The notes beneath the pieces were generated by a model. The model searched no databases, had not been told where the DNA came from, and saw only the letters and a program-made list of their open reading frames with translations. 64,000 nt of DNA from Pterobdella sp. o SKG-2022 (Eukaryota > Annelida > Clitellata > Hirudinida > Piscicolidae), in assembly GCA_964035795.1 (NCBI GenBank), contig OZ038323.1, forward strand, positions 2,059,744 through 2,123,743. The letters run 5' to 3'. Shown here piece by piece: positions 1 through 14,300 of the stretch (positions are counted from its first letter, which is position 1; every line of letters starts with the position of its first letter). The position numbers were made by a program, and so were the translations under genes.

Positions 1-468
1 ATTCTGCCGTATGATAACAATGCAATGAAACCAATAAAATGATAGTCATAAAAACAACAATAGAACATTCATATAACAAAATATTAACAACATAACACCC
101 AACAATAATATTTAATAACTCTTGATTTCTAAAGGTATTATGAGGTTATGTGCAGATAGTGTTAAGTATGCTATTTTATGCTTCGACATCGCATTGCTTT
201 GGTTCATTCATTGGTATTTCTATTGTTTCAATTTTTGTTTCTCAAATAGTTCATTATAAAAACTTTTAGTGCTATTAATTATAATTAATCAAATCAACCT
301 TGAAAGCAAATACCGTCTGGTTGTTGTTATAAAGTTTCACAGAGTTTAACAAGTTTTAATCTAAATCCAATATAAAAAATATTTTCTCTGAAAATGATTA
401 AAAATATTACAAACATTTTAATAAATCTTATACAATAAAAACGGAATAAAACAAAGCAGGCGACCTAC
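1..468. other. Left-edge intron or flank, no gene seen
   Basis: AT-rich sequence just downstream (minus sense) of a good GTAGGT donor of the cadherin gene. A short minus-sense stretch around 175-235 has a small open frame, but its acceptor is poor and it shows no cadherin motif. I see nothing else. Confidence 0.4.
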
Positions 469-3400
469 CATCAACACGAACCACAGCAGAAACTTCCAAA
501 TCATATGCCTCTTTGTATTCCCTGTCTAGAAGTCTTGTGGAGTAAATGGTGGCTGTCACATCGATTTCATTTTTCTGTATTATGAATGGGTGGTTGTTGT
601 TCTCTATTCTGAACATAACTTCAATAGGGATGTTTAAGTTTTGGAAGTTGTTCAGTAATTTAAGCTTAAAGATGGGCCTGGGAAAGTTCAGAAGAGGAGG
701 TGCGTTTGTGGAGCAGCCAGGAGATTCATCTTCCACCACTTCTATCTTGTAGTTTCTCAACTCGAACACTGGTTTCAAATGTTTTAAATCTCCTTTCATA
801 TGAATGTGAAGTGTTGTGAAAGCTGTAGATGATGGCAACGACGAAGATGGATTTAAAAGAGAAGCCTTGACTCTCAGACGGAAAAAGACGTCGAACACAA
901 ACTTCTGAGGTCTAACCAACCACAAAACTCCTTGAAAACGTTCAATATAAAACAGATAGGACCAATCTGCTATGAAATTATTTGTGTTGGTTTTGGTGAT
1001 TTGGTCTGCACTAGCATGAAGGGAGAAAACAACGATTTTGTCCGTGAAATCATTCATCAACTCAATCTTCTCCAACTTTTGGCATGCCACCAAATCAAAC
1101 GATGAAATATTGATACTGTATGAAGGTTTTCGAAAAGTAAAGTTGTTATTATTTTTCTTATACGTATCATCAGTAGTATTATGGGCATTGTTGTACGTAT
1201 ATTCAACATTGTGGTCTTCGAAGCAGAAAGCGGGGTTTATACGGGGGGTAGAGAGGCCATTCCAACCGTTATGACGCACAATAACAAATGCATAACTCTG
1301 TCTAGTGGCGTCTCTGGCTTGCACTAAAAACCTTATAGTAGGCTTCAAAGCTTCAGAGTCTTTCACAAACAACCTACCATTTCTATCTATCTCTATACCA
1401 TTGTCTTTTGCATCTTCATCAACCCAATATGTTATTTTGTTCAAGTTTCGGTTAAACAAGTCGAATAGTGAATTGATGGCTAAGACTCTGCCAAATGGGT
1501 TTTTGTTATACTGATCTATATCGAATATGAAGTAATCCAAGATGAAGTTCAAAGGTCTGTTTGAGGAGTTGTTGAAGTTGTGAATGAATACTTCACAAAA
1601 CACTGAGGTCCTCTCAGCTCCTAAAGTAGCTGTGATCTTAAGTTGATAAGAAGGTTTGTTGGTTTGTGAAACTAAACTCAACGTGCCTGTATGGTAAGTT
1701 ATATAACACAAAGTTACCATGATTTGAACACAATGGTTGAAAGTTTTATAAATACAATTTATAAACTGTCGAAGTTATATCGAAATGCTAATAAATTTGA
1801 TAAAGACAATAGAGATCTTATATTTTTTCTTTTTAATAAAATTTTTTATATATATCATTGAAAGCATTAAAAGCATACCAGTAGATCTGCTTATTTTGAA
1901 AATTTCTTGATTCGATGGTTCTAAGTCATAAACAACTAAGTTGTTATTTGAAGATGTTTCAAAATATCCAATTATGGTAGCTTGGTTATTGGAGATTATG
2001 TTGTAGAGGGTAGAATTGATGGTGAGTTTCGTGGGGTAAGATGTGAAATAAATGTTGGGCTTTTTGTCGCTCCTCGTTGTCTGGTTGTTACAAGACGATG
2101 TGGTAAATTAAGGTTAATGTCAAATAAGAGTTTTGCTGTTATAATTTTTAATTTATTGAATTTCATTAGGGAATTGAGATGCATTTGTTGCTCTATAATT
2201 TAATTTTTGTTAATAAAAAGAACAAAATGTAAAGAGCATTATCATGAAAGAAAAATTAAATATAAACCAGAAAAAACGGTGTTAGAAGGGCATTTTGTGA
2301 AGGTTTGAATGCTACAGGTAAATTTTTTTATCTTTGTTCAAGATATCAGTTGTGTTATAGTTGGTTTCGTTATTGAAGATTGCCATATAATAGTTTTAAA
2401 AGATTTGTGTCTATGAGAAATATTCTATGGGGTATAGAGCTGAAACAATCGATATAAGAACACCTTCAAAAAATTAATCTGTTTAAGTGAGATCAGCAAA
2501 GACGCGTGCATAACAAAATATAATTTTATCTATAAAATTTCTCTTTTAAGTTGCATAATTTTTTCGCACCAAAAAAAACTAAGCTTTTTTCTTTAATTTT
2601 TCTGAATTTCACTTTATTTCATTTGAAAAACTAAACTCTGTTTATCATATACTAAAAATGTATAATGAAGTCAAATCTAAAAATTCACAAATGAATAAAT
2701 CTTCAGAAGCAAACAATAGCGGAATATTGGTTGGCCAATCAATTGATCGAGTTTTAATTATTCATCATGTTCAAAGCACAAAACGCCATTAGGTTTATAA
2801 ATCTTAGAATGTATTATAGTAAGATGAGTGTATAATACAGGGTAATAACCATGACTATTTCTGTGCATCTTTATATTTTCTATCCAATTATAACAGTTTA
2901 TATTATTGTGTTTCAACATTTAATATTTTTTATTTTAATAAGAACTTTTATACTTATGTTTATGTATGAAAATATTTCTATAAGTGATATAACTGTTAAC
3001 CATAATGCACGTTTTTATATGCAATAAAATTCATATTCTTATATTCCGCATATGATGAATTTTGAAAGCACTGTCAAAATTCTATAAGAAAGTTTAAGTG
3101 TTATGATTAATTTGATTTTCCACCGTTAAAATCAAAAACCTTAAGACTCACATCACAGACGTCAGTAACAGTAGAAATGACAAGAGGGTCGATATCAATA
3201 GTAACCAATACAACGTCTAATACTGAAGTGCTGCACCATTTTAAACTGTTGTCGCTACTCTTGAAGCACACTTCAACAAGGAGAGTATACCAGTTTTTAA
3301 TGATTTTGTTGTTTTGGTTATCAAAATCTTCAGCTTTTCCGATAGTGCCGTTTGCTACTACATCGCCTGTGTATTTGTCTACAGTGAAGTTGTTTGAGTG

Positions 3401-6400
3401 TTGTGAGTTGGAGATCAATCTGTATTCAAAATTCTCTTGTCTCGTGTTGTAACAGTCATATAATTTCATGTCATTGTTTGCTGTGAATAAAGGAAGAGAC
3501 GCACAGATTTTGAATATTTTCTTGTCTTTTTTAACTACATCATTTGCAAAAATGACCTTCAAATATTGTCTTGTTTGTTTGTTCTCAGCGGATAAATTAC
3601 TAACACAAGGATTTCGATTGAAGCCAACAATTTCAGGAATTAAAAGCTCATGAACTTCATTCTGGTTGATATGTTGGAATTCATTATACTTTTGTTCATA
3701 GACGCAAGTACCATTACTTAAAAACGTCTTGCCTTCGTGAGAGGTTGTTTTGTTGACAACGATGAAGACAGCAACCATGGCAGAGTCCGTGTTGGTTGAT
3801 GAAGTCACTGTGAATTCATAGATTTTTTGAGGTATGTTTTTTACTTCTCCGATAAGTTTCAGGTCTCCACTTGTTGCATTTAAATGAAAGTATTGATCGA
3901 GTCTGGCCGATTTACTGCTAGAAACAGTGTAAAGTGCATTATGTTTTGTCTCTTCTTTGTTTTGTCTAGAGACATTAATAGAGTTGTATGCAGCGTGTAG
4001 AGTTAAAATAGGTTTTGTGACGTCGTGTAATTCAGACACAAAGGCGAAATAAAAATCTTTTGCAAAGTTTAGTTTTAGTTTTTCGACAATAACAATTTCT
4101 ACATATACTTCATCTTCGAAATCGTCGGAATCTTTAACTTTAACTCTCAACGCTATAAGGCCACTTCTGCTGTCCTTGTTGATAATATTTTTGGTGTATA
4201 TTTTACCAGAGGTCGAATGAATCTGAAAAAAGTTGTTAGAACTAAGAGAGTAAATGAGATTGTAGTTGTCTATAAAGTCTGCATCAGTGCCTACCACCTG
4301 CCCCACCAGTGTGCCTCTAGGAGCCTTTTCAGACACCTCAAACTGGTATATCGACTTTTCAAACTTTGGTCTGTTATCGTTGACGTCATCGATGTAAATA
4401 ATGGCATGAACGAGAGGGTAGATTTGGAAATGTAGATCACAGTTTTGAATCGAACGGGTTCCAATTTGGAGGATGTACGTGTCGGTGGTTTCACGATCAA
4501 GAGGAACTCCAACATACAAGCAGCCATCAGGAAATATTTTGATGGCTTGATCTTGGTTCCCATGTAGAATGGCATATATGAAGAGGTAGTCGTTGTAGTT
4601 TTGTCGGTAGAGTATGTTGTTAGTGAGGTTGGCGATGTTGATGTGGTGGTTAAAGCAGTGGAATATTGTGTTCACCTGCAGAGATTCTGGTATGACGATT
4701 ACTATCTGGTTGCTTAAGGGAAACATTTGAGGCACAACTAGGCGGTTTTTGTAATAAACGTCAAAAACTTCATGGTAAAATCTTTTGTCGGTGAAAGTTT
4801 CAGGCAATCTATATGAACGTTTGAAAGAGAATTTGAAAGTGAATGTTGAACTCAAAGGAAAGCTACCCTGGTCCGTGGCAACCACCATCAAGTCAAAACT
4901 ATTGCCGAAATCTTCAACCAAACTTTCTATCGCAGAAACATTAATTTCCTTCATTAAAGTTATTTCTCCTGTGTTCTTATCTACCTTCATATGTTCTTTT
5001 ATAAAAGAAGATATAAGCCTGTTTCTATCATTTTCTGAAGGTATGGTATCAATGAGATGGAACCTTAAAGTGGAGTTTTCTTGAAGGTCTAAATCATACG
5101 CATGTATTCTAAAGAGCAAATGTTGTACGACAGAGCTCACAGAAATCTCAAAATATTTTTGATGGCTTACAACAAGCTGGGGATGGTTATCATTGAGGTC
5201 CATAACACGCACCAAGACATTACATAAAGAAGTGGTGTTCACGCCTGCTTGTGTGAAAATTACAGCAACACTTAGGTTCTTAATGGGGGTAGATTCTCTG
5301 TCCAAGTGTGAATTCTGAAGCAGCCAACCAGTTGATGGGTTGATTGTGAAGATGTTCTCCATGTCTCCGTCTATAATCTCAAATTTGGTTTCCACACCTG
5401 AATCAATGTTGTTTTTGTCTGTTATTTTCAGCTGTCCTATAGGTCTTGGAGACCCAAAAAAGAATTTTGTAGATGATTCTGTCACTGAGAACTCATAAGA
5501 TTTTGATGTGAATTCGAAAAATGAGGAATAATTTGGTAAGTGGATGTCAACGTCTATTTCACATTTTTCCCCGTTCTTGTTGTTTACTTCTACTTTTAAA
5601 ATAAATTTATTTCTGTTTTTTATGTCGTTATTAACAAAATTGATATCACTTAAAGAGGAGTTTAGTTTTATCCAGCCCGTGTTTGGATCAATAAAGAGCT
5701 TGAAACGGTCGGAACTGGCCACATCATCATAAACATAACTGATGCTCGTTATCTTGTAAACAATTTCATAATCATAGTTTTTCAAATATTTGTTGAAATT
5801 CACTCGTACTAGATCATCGTTCAACTTTTCATTTCCATTAAGATTTATGTAATATTTAGTAGGGTAGCATTTAAACAAATCGTTTGCAAGGTTATACACG
5901 ACAGTCAACACTATCTTTGTTTGTGCCACTCCACAAAAGTTGCTGAACGGTTTGAAATAATCATCCTTCAGATAGCTTGAAACATGGAGCTCATACAAAT
6001 CTTCATCTTCGTCTTTGATTAATTGTCGACTCAAACTCAACAAACCACTGATTTTATCAATAAAAAACAGTTTGGAATACTTCAACAAAGTAACGTCATC
6101 TAAGAAATATTCTCCTTCTCTTGTCCTGGAATTCAAAGTCATTAGTACCATGTTAGCTTCTGCAGTTCTGTACGTAATGTAGTACGTTTCAAAGGGAAAC
6201 GAAGGACAGGTTGGTATTGTCTTGTTCATGTGGATCTTTACTAGTGTGTTTGCTGTGTAACTTTTCGTATCAGATTCACTCATGGCAGTTACGTTTATGA
6301 CTATGTCGGAAAACTTGACATTTTTAAAATCTTTTGCAGTTGTTATTAATCCTGTTTGAGAATTGATTTCGAAATAAGCTTTATCGTTATTTTTTTCTAT

Positions 6401-7696
6401 TTTATACATAATTTTCAGTGTACTTTGGTCTTTGTCAGCAAAGTCTTCATTATTATCTTGAGCGTTAGAAAGTTTATTAAGCTGATCACTGGCCACAAAA
6501 AATGCTTTGACAGCAGAAACAAAACTTCCCGCAGGCAAAACATCAAGCACAATAGACTGGTATCCTTTCTGTTCGAACTGAAGGTGTAGAGAGTTTGAGA
6601 AGTTGAAACGGATGGTGACACTAGTGAGGTTGATGAGAGGGGGTGTTCCAAAGTCGGTAGTTTTGAAAGTTAAATGAAAGTTTGAAGATAATGTTGACAA
6701 TTCAATATTCTTCACCAATCGCAACAAGTACATGATGGAGATGGAAGTATTTTCAAGGCTGAAGAACCCTTCTTGGTTTCCATCGTATAACTCTACCTTG
6801 GCTTTACCGTTGTCTCCTCTGTCGTTGTCCATAACACTTATAACGCTCACGATATTGTTCGGAGTGTTTGTTGAGGCCAGTATGGTGACACCTTTGTTGC
6901 TGATGATGCTGTTGCTGAAATGCAAATGTGGGTGGTGGTTGTTGTGATCGATGATGTATATGCTGATGTAGGTGCGTGTAGTAAATGTTCTTGGAGTGGT
7001 GATGGAAGCTTCAACGGGGATCAGACAAGTGTGTGCAGGGCATTCTTCTATCTGAGGTGAAGGTATCTCGTTAAGAAGGCACAAGCTGCCGCAGCTTAAA
7101 GGGGTTTTGGCCACCCTTATAATACCAGTACTAGCTTCAATCATAAACTGCTTTTCATAGTTGTCTATGAGTTTGTATGTTATATCTTGACTGCTTGTTG
7201 AAATGGCCTTAACTTGGAAAACAAATTCTCTTAAATGCGCTATCTCACTTATTTCAGTTTTATAGCTATCTTTATCGAATTTCAGTGTTATATTTTGTCC
7301 ATTGTTATTGTCGTTGAAAGAGGAATTTGAAAAGATAATTTCAAGATAAATAAGTTCTTTAGGTGGAGCAGGCAAACTCATGATTAGGAGACGAACACTA
7401 CTAGAAGCGAAGTCAGCAAGAGTTAGCTGTTTAGAAGTTTTGAGTGCCCAACCCAGCGAAGAATCATTCTGTAGGTTGAAGATTGTGCTTGGTGTTGACA
7501 AACGGTAAGAAATACTAGTGTCTGAAGAAACAACCCCCACTAACTGATCTTGGGGGTATGGCTTGGTGATGGTGAATGTCAAAGAAGTTTCCTTCAAGCT
7601 AGCAGTAAATTTTAATTGAAATATTAAAATGACTGCACTTAATGTTATGAGTTCTTTGATTTTCAAAAAAGATGTTTTGCAGATACTTTTATACAT
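469..7696 (-). CDS. Large cadherin-repeat protein, 5' part (3' end off the left edge)
   Basis: Cell-surface calcium-dependent adhesion protein of the cadherin superfamily. Exons on minus: 7696-3152 (1515 codons), 2080-1879, 1686-469; phases join cleanly (0, then 1) and the last donor at 467-468 leads out of the window or to an unseen exon. The N-terminus has a basic start and a hydrophobic signal segment (about residues 15-33). Calcium-linker motifs are visible: DNDRGDNG near residue 285, VRVMDLNDNHP near 832, DDVNDNRPKF near 1107, followed by an AxGTxxxVxxTDAD block near 1125. The first splice joins TDVCD to TTRSDKKP, a degenerate DVNDN linker, and the second completes an ISRSTG-TLSLV strand typical of a repeat. 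No transmembrane segment lies in the window. Most of the coding sequence is one 4.5-kb exon. Many repeats are divergent, so I cannot assign a subfamily (FAT, dachsous or protocadherin). Family certain, exact 3' structure not. Confidence 0.88.
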
Positions 7697-8366
7697 GGTG
7701 TATCCTTTTTAATGTATCCAATAAAAAACATGTTCAAATAGCATTAAAAAATTCTCAAAAATAAATTAAAAAACAAACAATTGAGCAATATTAAATATTA
7801 AAAAATTTATTTTTGAACAAAATGTCATAATCTCATGATTGCTAGTTACAAAGCTTTATAAGACCTCAATCAATCTATGCATTTTTAACATTGGATAATA
7901 CACATATAACAGCCCTCATTTAATTCATATAGAATCAAAGTTGAAGAAAAGATTTAGAATGGATGATATGTATATATATAAATATTTCTATTTTTTTAAA
8001 ATATTTTTGTTCTTCGAAAGTTGAAAAACTTTACATTTATCGAACATGAATTCTGAGTTTGATATATTTATAAAGTGATCTGCATGCACTGTGTTGCATA
8101 TGTAAATGTAAATTCATGAAAATGAATTTTAGCATAGCTTCTATTATTAATGATTTGAGGTTTCATAAGACTTAAAAATAGAATATTGTGAATTATAAAC
8201 TTTTAAAATATTCCAAAAACATTTTTAAAATATTTACTTTTTCAAAATGCTTGTTTTAACTTAGATGCACTTATAGTAATGTATAGGTATCCTAGGTTTT
8301 CATAAAAGATGCGTTCAATGAAAAAAGTGGTTTTTTCAATTCAATGAAAAACTTTTAGTTTACATA
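7697..8366. promoter_or_regulatory. Divergent spacer between cadherin and OFD1-like starts
   Basis: The two genes start 670 bp apart, back to back. The spacer is very AT-rich with runs of A and T and no open frame. It must contain both 5' regions, but I can name no specific promoter element in it. Confidence 0.4.
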
Positions 8367-11300
8367 ATGGGAGAAAAGTTAAATGGTTTGACGCCAGATG
8401 AATTCAGAAACATTTTAAGCGAAAATCTAAGGAAAAAAGGATTTATAAACAACTTAAAAGTAAAAATTAGAACAATTACATTCATTTTTCAAAAATTTTA
8501 TAAATTTACAAAAATTATTAAAATTTCCGTTTGCACTAGAGCCAAATACGAGGCCGTCTGATAAAAGATCTCTCAGACAAGCAGACGACACTCAAACCAT
8601 TGAGGTCATCTTCTTTGCTGCACAATGCTGTCAACAGTCTTATTCTGCACCACTTCAAGACCTTCCATTATGACTACTCTTTCAGTGTGTTCATGCCTGA
8701 GTGTGGACTTGATAGGGTTGAGAAATTCTAATAATTATTTTTAAAATTTTTTTCATTTTAGTTTCATTATTTTAGATTTTTCAAAAATTTTTGTTGCACA
8801 TTCTCTTGAAATCTTTATGTTTCATACTGCATCATTCTGCATGGAAAAAATATTCATAATTAACAAAAATAAGGCATCAAAAGGAAGTAAAATGAATAAA
8901 AATAAACTTGCAAAATAAATAATATTCATTGAAAAAAATAAAAAATAACAGTGCAAGCACAAATTTGATGCTTCAATTAATTTAATTCTGAAACTCCCTT
9001 TATTACTCACTGCTTTTTATAGAAAAACACTATTCAATATGATCAATTTTATCATTTATTCACCTCATAGCCCATTTCCTTCAACAAAAAGTGGAACAGA
9101 ACCACTATCACCTTAAATACTTCAACAAGCATCCTAACAACCCCATAAACCAGGTGTTGAAGATGGAAGAGATCACCTCGATAGTCAGGAGTGGGAAAGA
9201 AGATGGCAGCGCAGAGTCTGTCTTGGAAGAGGTCCTTCTTTCCAACAAGCCTCTGTCTTTGAGTTTGTGCTGTCTCTCTGTTTATCTGTATTTTTACGTT
9301 TCTGTTCATTTATTGGTCTACCTAGCTGGCGGAACAATATAAATTCAAAACTAAATGATTTGAACCAGTTTAAAAAAATAAATGAGAAGACCAAAATAGA
9401 AAACAAAAAATCAAAAACAGATCCAAAATGGCCTCATTGTAATAAACTGTGCTCAAATAAAACTGTATTAGCGAATCACGTCAGATTACTGCATACAACT
9501 GTCTTTAGGGAAACATCAATTTGTCAATTTTGTGGGAAACAAGTCAAAAGACAATTAATGCCAATCCCATTTCCAGCAGCACATACTCTTTCTGCATCTG
9601 CGTAAACGTGGATGAATGCAACAGAAGAATACGATCTATCTATCTACAATTGATAGATTGGTTTATTTATCTAACTTTTTTCTCCATGTATCTATCAATT
9701 CACCCATTCATAAAATATTTTCATATTTTATTCCACAGAGAGCGCTGATAATTTTCAACAACAAAACAATCTTAAAATACCCACATATTCACGACACTCC
9801 ATAGGTGACAAGTTTGATGCTTTGGATGAGTTGTGTTACAATAAGAAACTTCTGGCTGATTTCGTTTCTTTGGGCAGACTTCACAAGGATAGGCATTTGA
9901 GCAATAATAAGGTGAAGGTTTTCTGTGAATTTTAATTAATATTTTGCTCGATAGAGAGTTCATGGATGTTTTAAATTGTCAAGTATGAGGGTAATAGACT
10001 TTTAAAATGATAATTATCTTAATAATACTAATACTCATGTAAATCATACTAATATATAGAAATTTTATTATAATTTTTTGAGCACGGGGACTCAATAAAG
10101 TTATCATTAGCATATATTGAATGGCTATTTGGTTCCAATGCTGAAAAACAAGCACCTACCCTCAAACACACACATGGGGTGTTCTTGGAAACCTTTGATC
10201 AATCTATTTAACATTCGCAGGGGGGGTACTTTGATAGAGAAAATTTAAAGTACAGAGAAATGATGAGACATGAATTAGAAGAGCAGAGGAGAAAAGTAAG
10301 TTTTGAATTTTTGGCCTTTGTTTGGTTGATGAGAAATCATAAAGATCTATACATTCCTTCAATATTTTTTTCAAATTGATCTTTATTGCTGTTGTCAATA
10401 CTACCATCATTTCATCATTATTATTATTATTATATTCAGTAGCACTTCCAGCATCTTCACTGTTATCATCATTATTATTATTATTATCATTATACTCATC
10501 ATCATCACCATGCAGCTGCGGCAGACCCACGATGAGGAGATGAAAGTGTTGATGGAGAGGGAGAAGGAAGTAAGGATGCAACAGCAACAACAACAAGAAG
10601 TCTCAGCCTCTTCATCACCTTTGTTCTTATATCAATATCTATGTCATTAATTACATCCTTCTGTTTGTTTTGTGTTCATTGTTTGTTTTTTTAATATTTA
10701 AATAATTTTTTTTACTTCTTTATTTTGATTTTTTTTCATTTTTTCTTTTTACTTAGAGATATATGTTATCAAATAGTTTTGTTAATTATTAAATCATAAT
10801 CTCAATAAAGGCATATATGTTTTAATACTTCAGCACATTTTGAAACTAGGCATTTATGAGTTTCAAATAAACCCAAGCAGATGCTTGATAAAGAGGCGTT
10901 CATGCAACGACAAAAGGTTCTGCAGGCAATGCAGGAAGTGAAGATGGCCAGAGATGCCATCAAAAACAAAGAAACCTTGATTGATCAGTAAGTATAATAT
11001 GAATAGATATTTAAATTATCCAAAGAATTATTGTAGTATAGAGAAATACTGTATTAGGGGGGAAATATTGGGATACAAATCACACCATAAAGAAATCTCA
11101 TTCCATAGAGATATTCCATCTACACATAGCAGATTATGCTTCCACCACTGCAGACAACTGCACTCTCTGGAGGAAGCCAAGCGGAGGTTTGAGGATGAAG
11201 TGAAGAGAGAGAAGAATGATTTGGAGGAGGAGAAGACGAAGGTGATGGCCAATCTTGAAGCGAAGGTACTTGGAATCTTCTGCATACATACACACATCTC

Positions 11301-14300
11301 ACAATGGATTCCACACAGGCCCACCGGCTGCAGGCGGAGTTCGAGAGTGAGAGTGGCATCTTTAAGGAGACCATGGCTTGCAAGGAGAGAGAACTACAAA
11401 GTTGTTTGAAGTTATTTAACACTTGATGACTTTTGAAACTATATCAGAGTTGTTAGAGATCGGTTTTGTTATCGTAACAGAGTTTATAATCGTCATTTGT
11501 GATCTCATTGTGACTGGCCACTCATTGTGTTGTGTTCACAGCTCACCCTTATAATTATTTTCAGTAAATTCTCATCATATTTAATATTTGTTTAAAAGGA
11601 AATTTTAATTATCACGCCAACAATTATTTGCTCAAATAAAAATTAAAGAAAAGGAAGAAGATTTGAAGAAGGAGTGTGAGAGATTGGAGGATATGTGTGA
11701 GAAAATGAGACAGAAGGAGCAGGAATTGAGTGATCTTAAAGTTAATACTTCATATTTATTTTTAAACTTTTATCACTAAATTCATAAATTTGTTTGATAT
11801 TGGAGTTTTCAAACTTGAATAGGACAAAACCACACGCAACAAAACACCAACCTCATACTGAATATATGAGGAGATTTTTAACTGAATCAACCTCAGAGCC
11901 ATTGTCACCATTGCATCAATGGTAGAGGCATCATAAGCACATTGATACACTGCGTGCAGATGATCTTATAGATATATCTTTCGTATAGTATTACATGTCA
12001 TTGATCTTGGATATTAGTTATATTATTTTTGATTGATATCAGATGTCATTCAGTTTATGATTAAATGTATTGATAACGCAAAGGTTCATTAAAAATCATT
12101 TTACGCCATTAAAATGATGACACACACTGATGAAGGTACAGCTGGCCCACTCCAGTGCTGAGGTAAAGTTGCTTGGTCGTCTGAAGAGAGAGAAGGAAGA
12201 GGAGTGTTCAAGAAAGCAGCAAGACTTGCAGCAACTTCAAGTCAAACTCAACACCACCGAGGCGTTAGTTAAAATTTATGGAAATTTCAAACTTAATTGA
12301 AACTGACTTGAACTTCAAGCTATGGTTTTTGAGGAATTGGTCTGTTCAAATTCAATTCAATTTTACGAAAAAATTTATTAAAATCATTTTTTTCAGCGTT
12401 TTGAAGAAGACCCAAAAAGACAATGAAGCTGAACAACAAAGTATGACCTTCAAATACCTTTCTCAATAGTTTCACTACTCCTCAAACATCCACAGGATTG
12501 AGAGAAGAAATTGATGACTTGAAGGAGGCTTTAAAACTTTCGCCAAGCCACCACCAACAACTACAACGACTCCGAAACCAGGTGCAACATTTGCATTCGT
12601 CTTTGCTTTTGCAACAACAACTCAATCAACAACAACTTGTCAACTTCAGCAACAAGGCCAAGGCGCAGGTGAGTTTCTTAAGGTTGTTGTGTTTTTCATG
12701 AAAATCTTCATACAGAAGTTGAATCCCATATCTGTTATTGTATGTTGATTAAGACTGAAAGCTTTTAAAACTATATTCGACCTGGCTTATCACGGTGTAT
12801 TCAAACATTGAGAAACTGAATGTTACCAAATACAGGTTTGAACCATGCAGCATTTCACCATTCATTCCATCTTTCAGTCAACCATATTAATTGTAACGTT
12901 TCACTTATTGGGTATATTCATCGGAGCTCTGTGTTGATTTGTACACCAAACCTCTTCACTTTTCGTGTTATGAGTCAGCCAGTTGTTTCATTCTGCTACG
13001 TTGTTAACCCATTTTTTCACTTTCTTTTTTCCACTTTGAACTGCATTCTGATATCATTGTCATTCGACTTGCCAACTGATCCTATTTGGCAAGGACTGGC
13101 AGTCTATAAAAGATTTTTTTGAACTAAAATGGCACGCTTCATTGAAACATATAAAATTGCACACAACCACTCCAAAGGAATGGAAGATCAGGCAGTTGTT
13201 AGAAGAGTTGAGAATGCTGCAGAAGAGAGAGGAGGCGGGCATGGAGAGTGGAGAAGAGGATCTTGTGAGGGAGGCCAGGTTTAAGCTCATCTCTCTGCAG
13301 ACTGAGAGCATGGTTCGATTCTTGGATTATTTTATTTCAATTCTTTTAGGTCTTTTTTGTTAGATAAGTTATTTAGTTTAAATTCACTTTTTATAATAAG
13401 TCCAAATTTATCGAAAACTATAGTTTTCAGCTGTTTTACTAAATTTATTGAGAACCACAAATATTCGACGTAAAATGTTGAAGATTAATCAAAAAGTCAT
13501 CGAAAGTTCTCCAAAAAAGAATATTCTTTATGTATTGAAATCATGAAAGTTTTCATATATCTAGCTCGTGTCATCAAGTGGTCATTAGAAAATGAAGCTA
13601 AAAAAGATAATAGCAGACTTGAAAACCATAATGCTTTCAAGACTGTAGTTTAAATAACTAACTTAACAGCAAAACAAATCAAACACTTATTAACTGAATA
13701 ACACGAAGATTTTCGTAAGTCGAACTCACACTATCTGTGTATTTTGATATTCAAATGATTTAAATGCCGACATGCAGAAGCTAGACGCGAACATGGACAG
13801 ACTCTTATCAGGCAGGGCAGCATCGACTCTCCAGTCTTTCAAGGCCCATCCACCACCCAGACCTTCCACTAACAAGTTGAACCAACACATCGACTACCCC
13901 CTTAAAACCACCCCCATAATCCCTAGTGACTTTGGACATCCTCTTTTGAATGGCTTCAATGCAACTCTTGGTGCCTCTTTTGGGGATTCCCTTTTGCTCA
14001 ACCATGGTGCGTTTGAGAGGCAGCTTGTGGGGGAGATGTCTTTAGGGGTGAATATAAAAAATATTGGTGATGACCTTCTGAACCGGGTTGATCTCTACGA
14101 CATTAACAACATGGGTGATGCTTATGGTGGTGTGCAGATGGAGAGGATGACGAGGGAAATGGTACACACAGATGAAACAAGGTTTAAGACAGGAGATAGC
14201 AGTTTGAAGATTGAGGGAAATAATCTAAACAACGTCAGAGCTCAAAATGAGCAGAAATATATGAGTGATAATGTGGAAGTCAATGAGAACAGAGCAACAC

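Noticed and set aside
1..468. Possible last cadherin exon (minus, about 170-250) coding for a short Glu/Ile-rich tail
   Set aside because: The phase would fit, but the acceptor lacks a pyrimidine tract and no cadherin or membrane segment appears.
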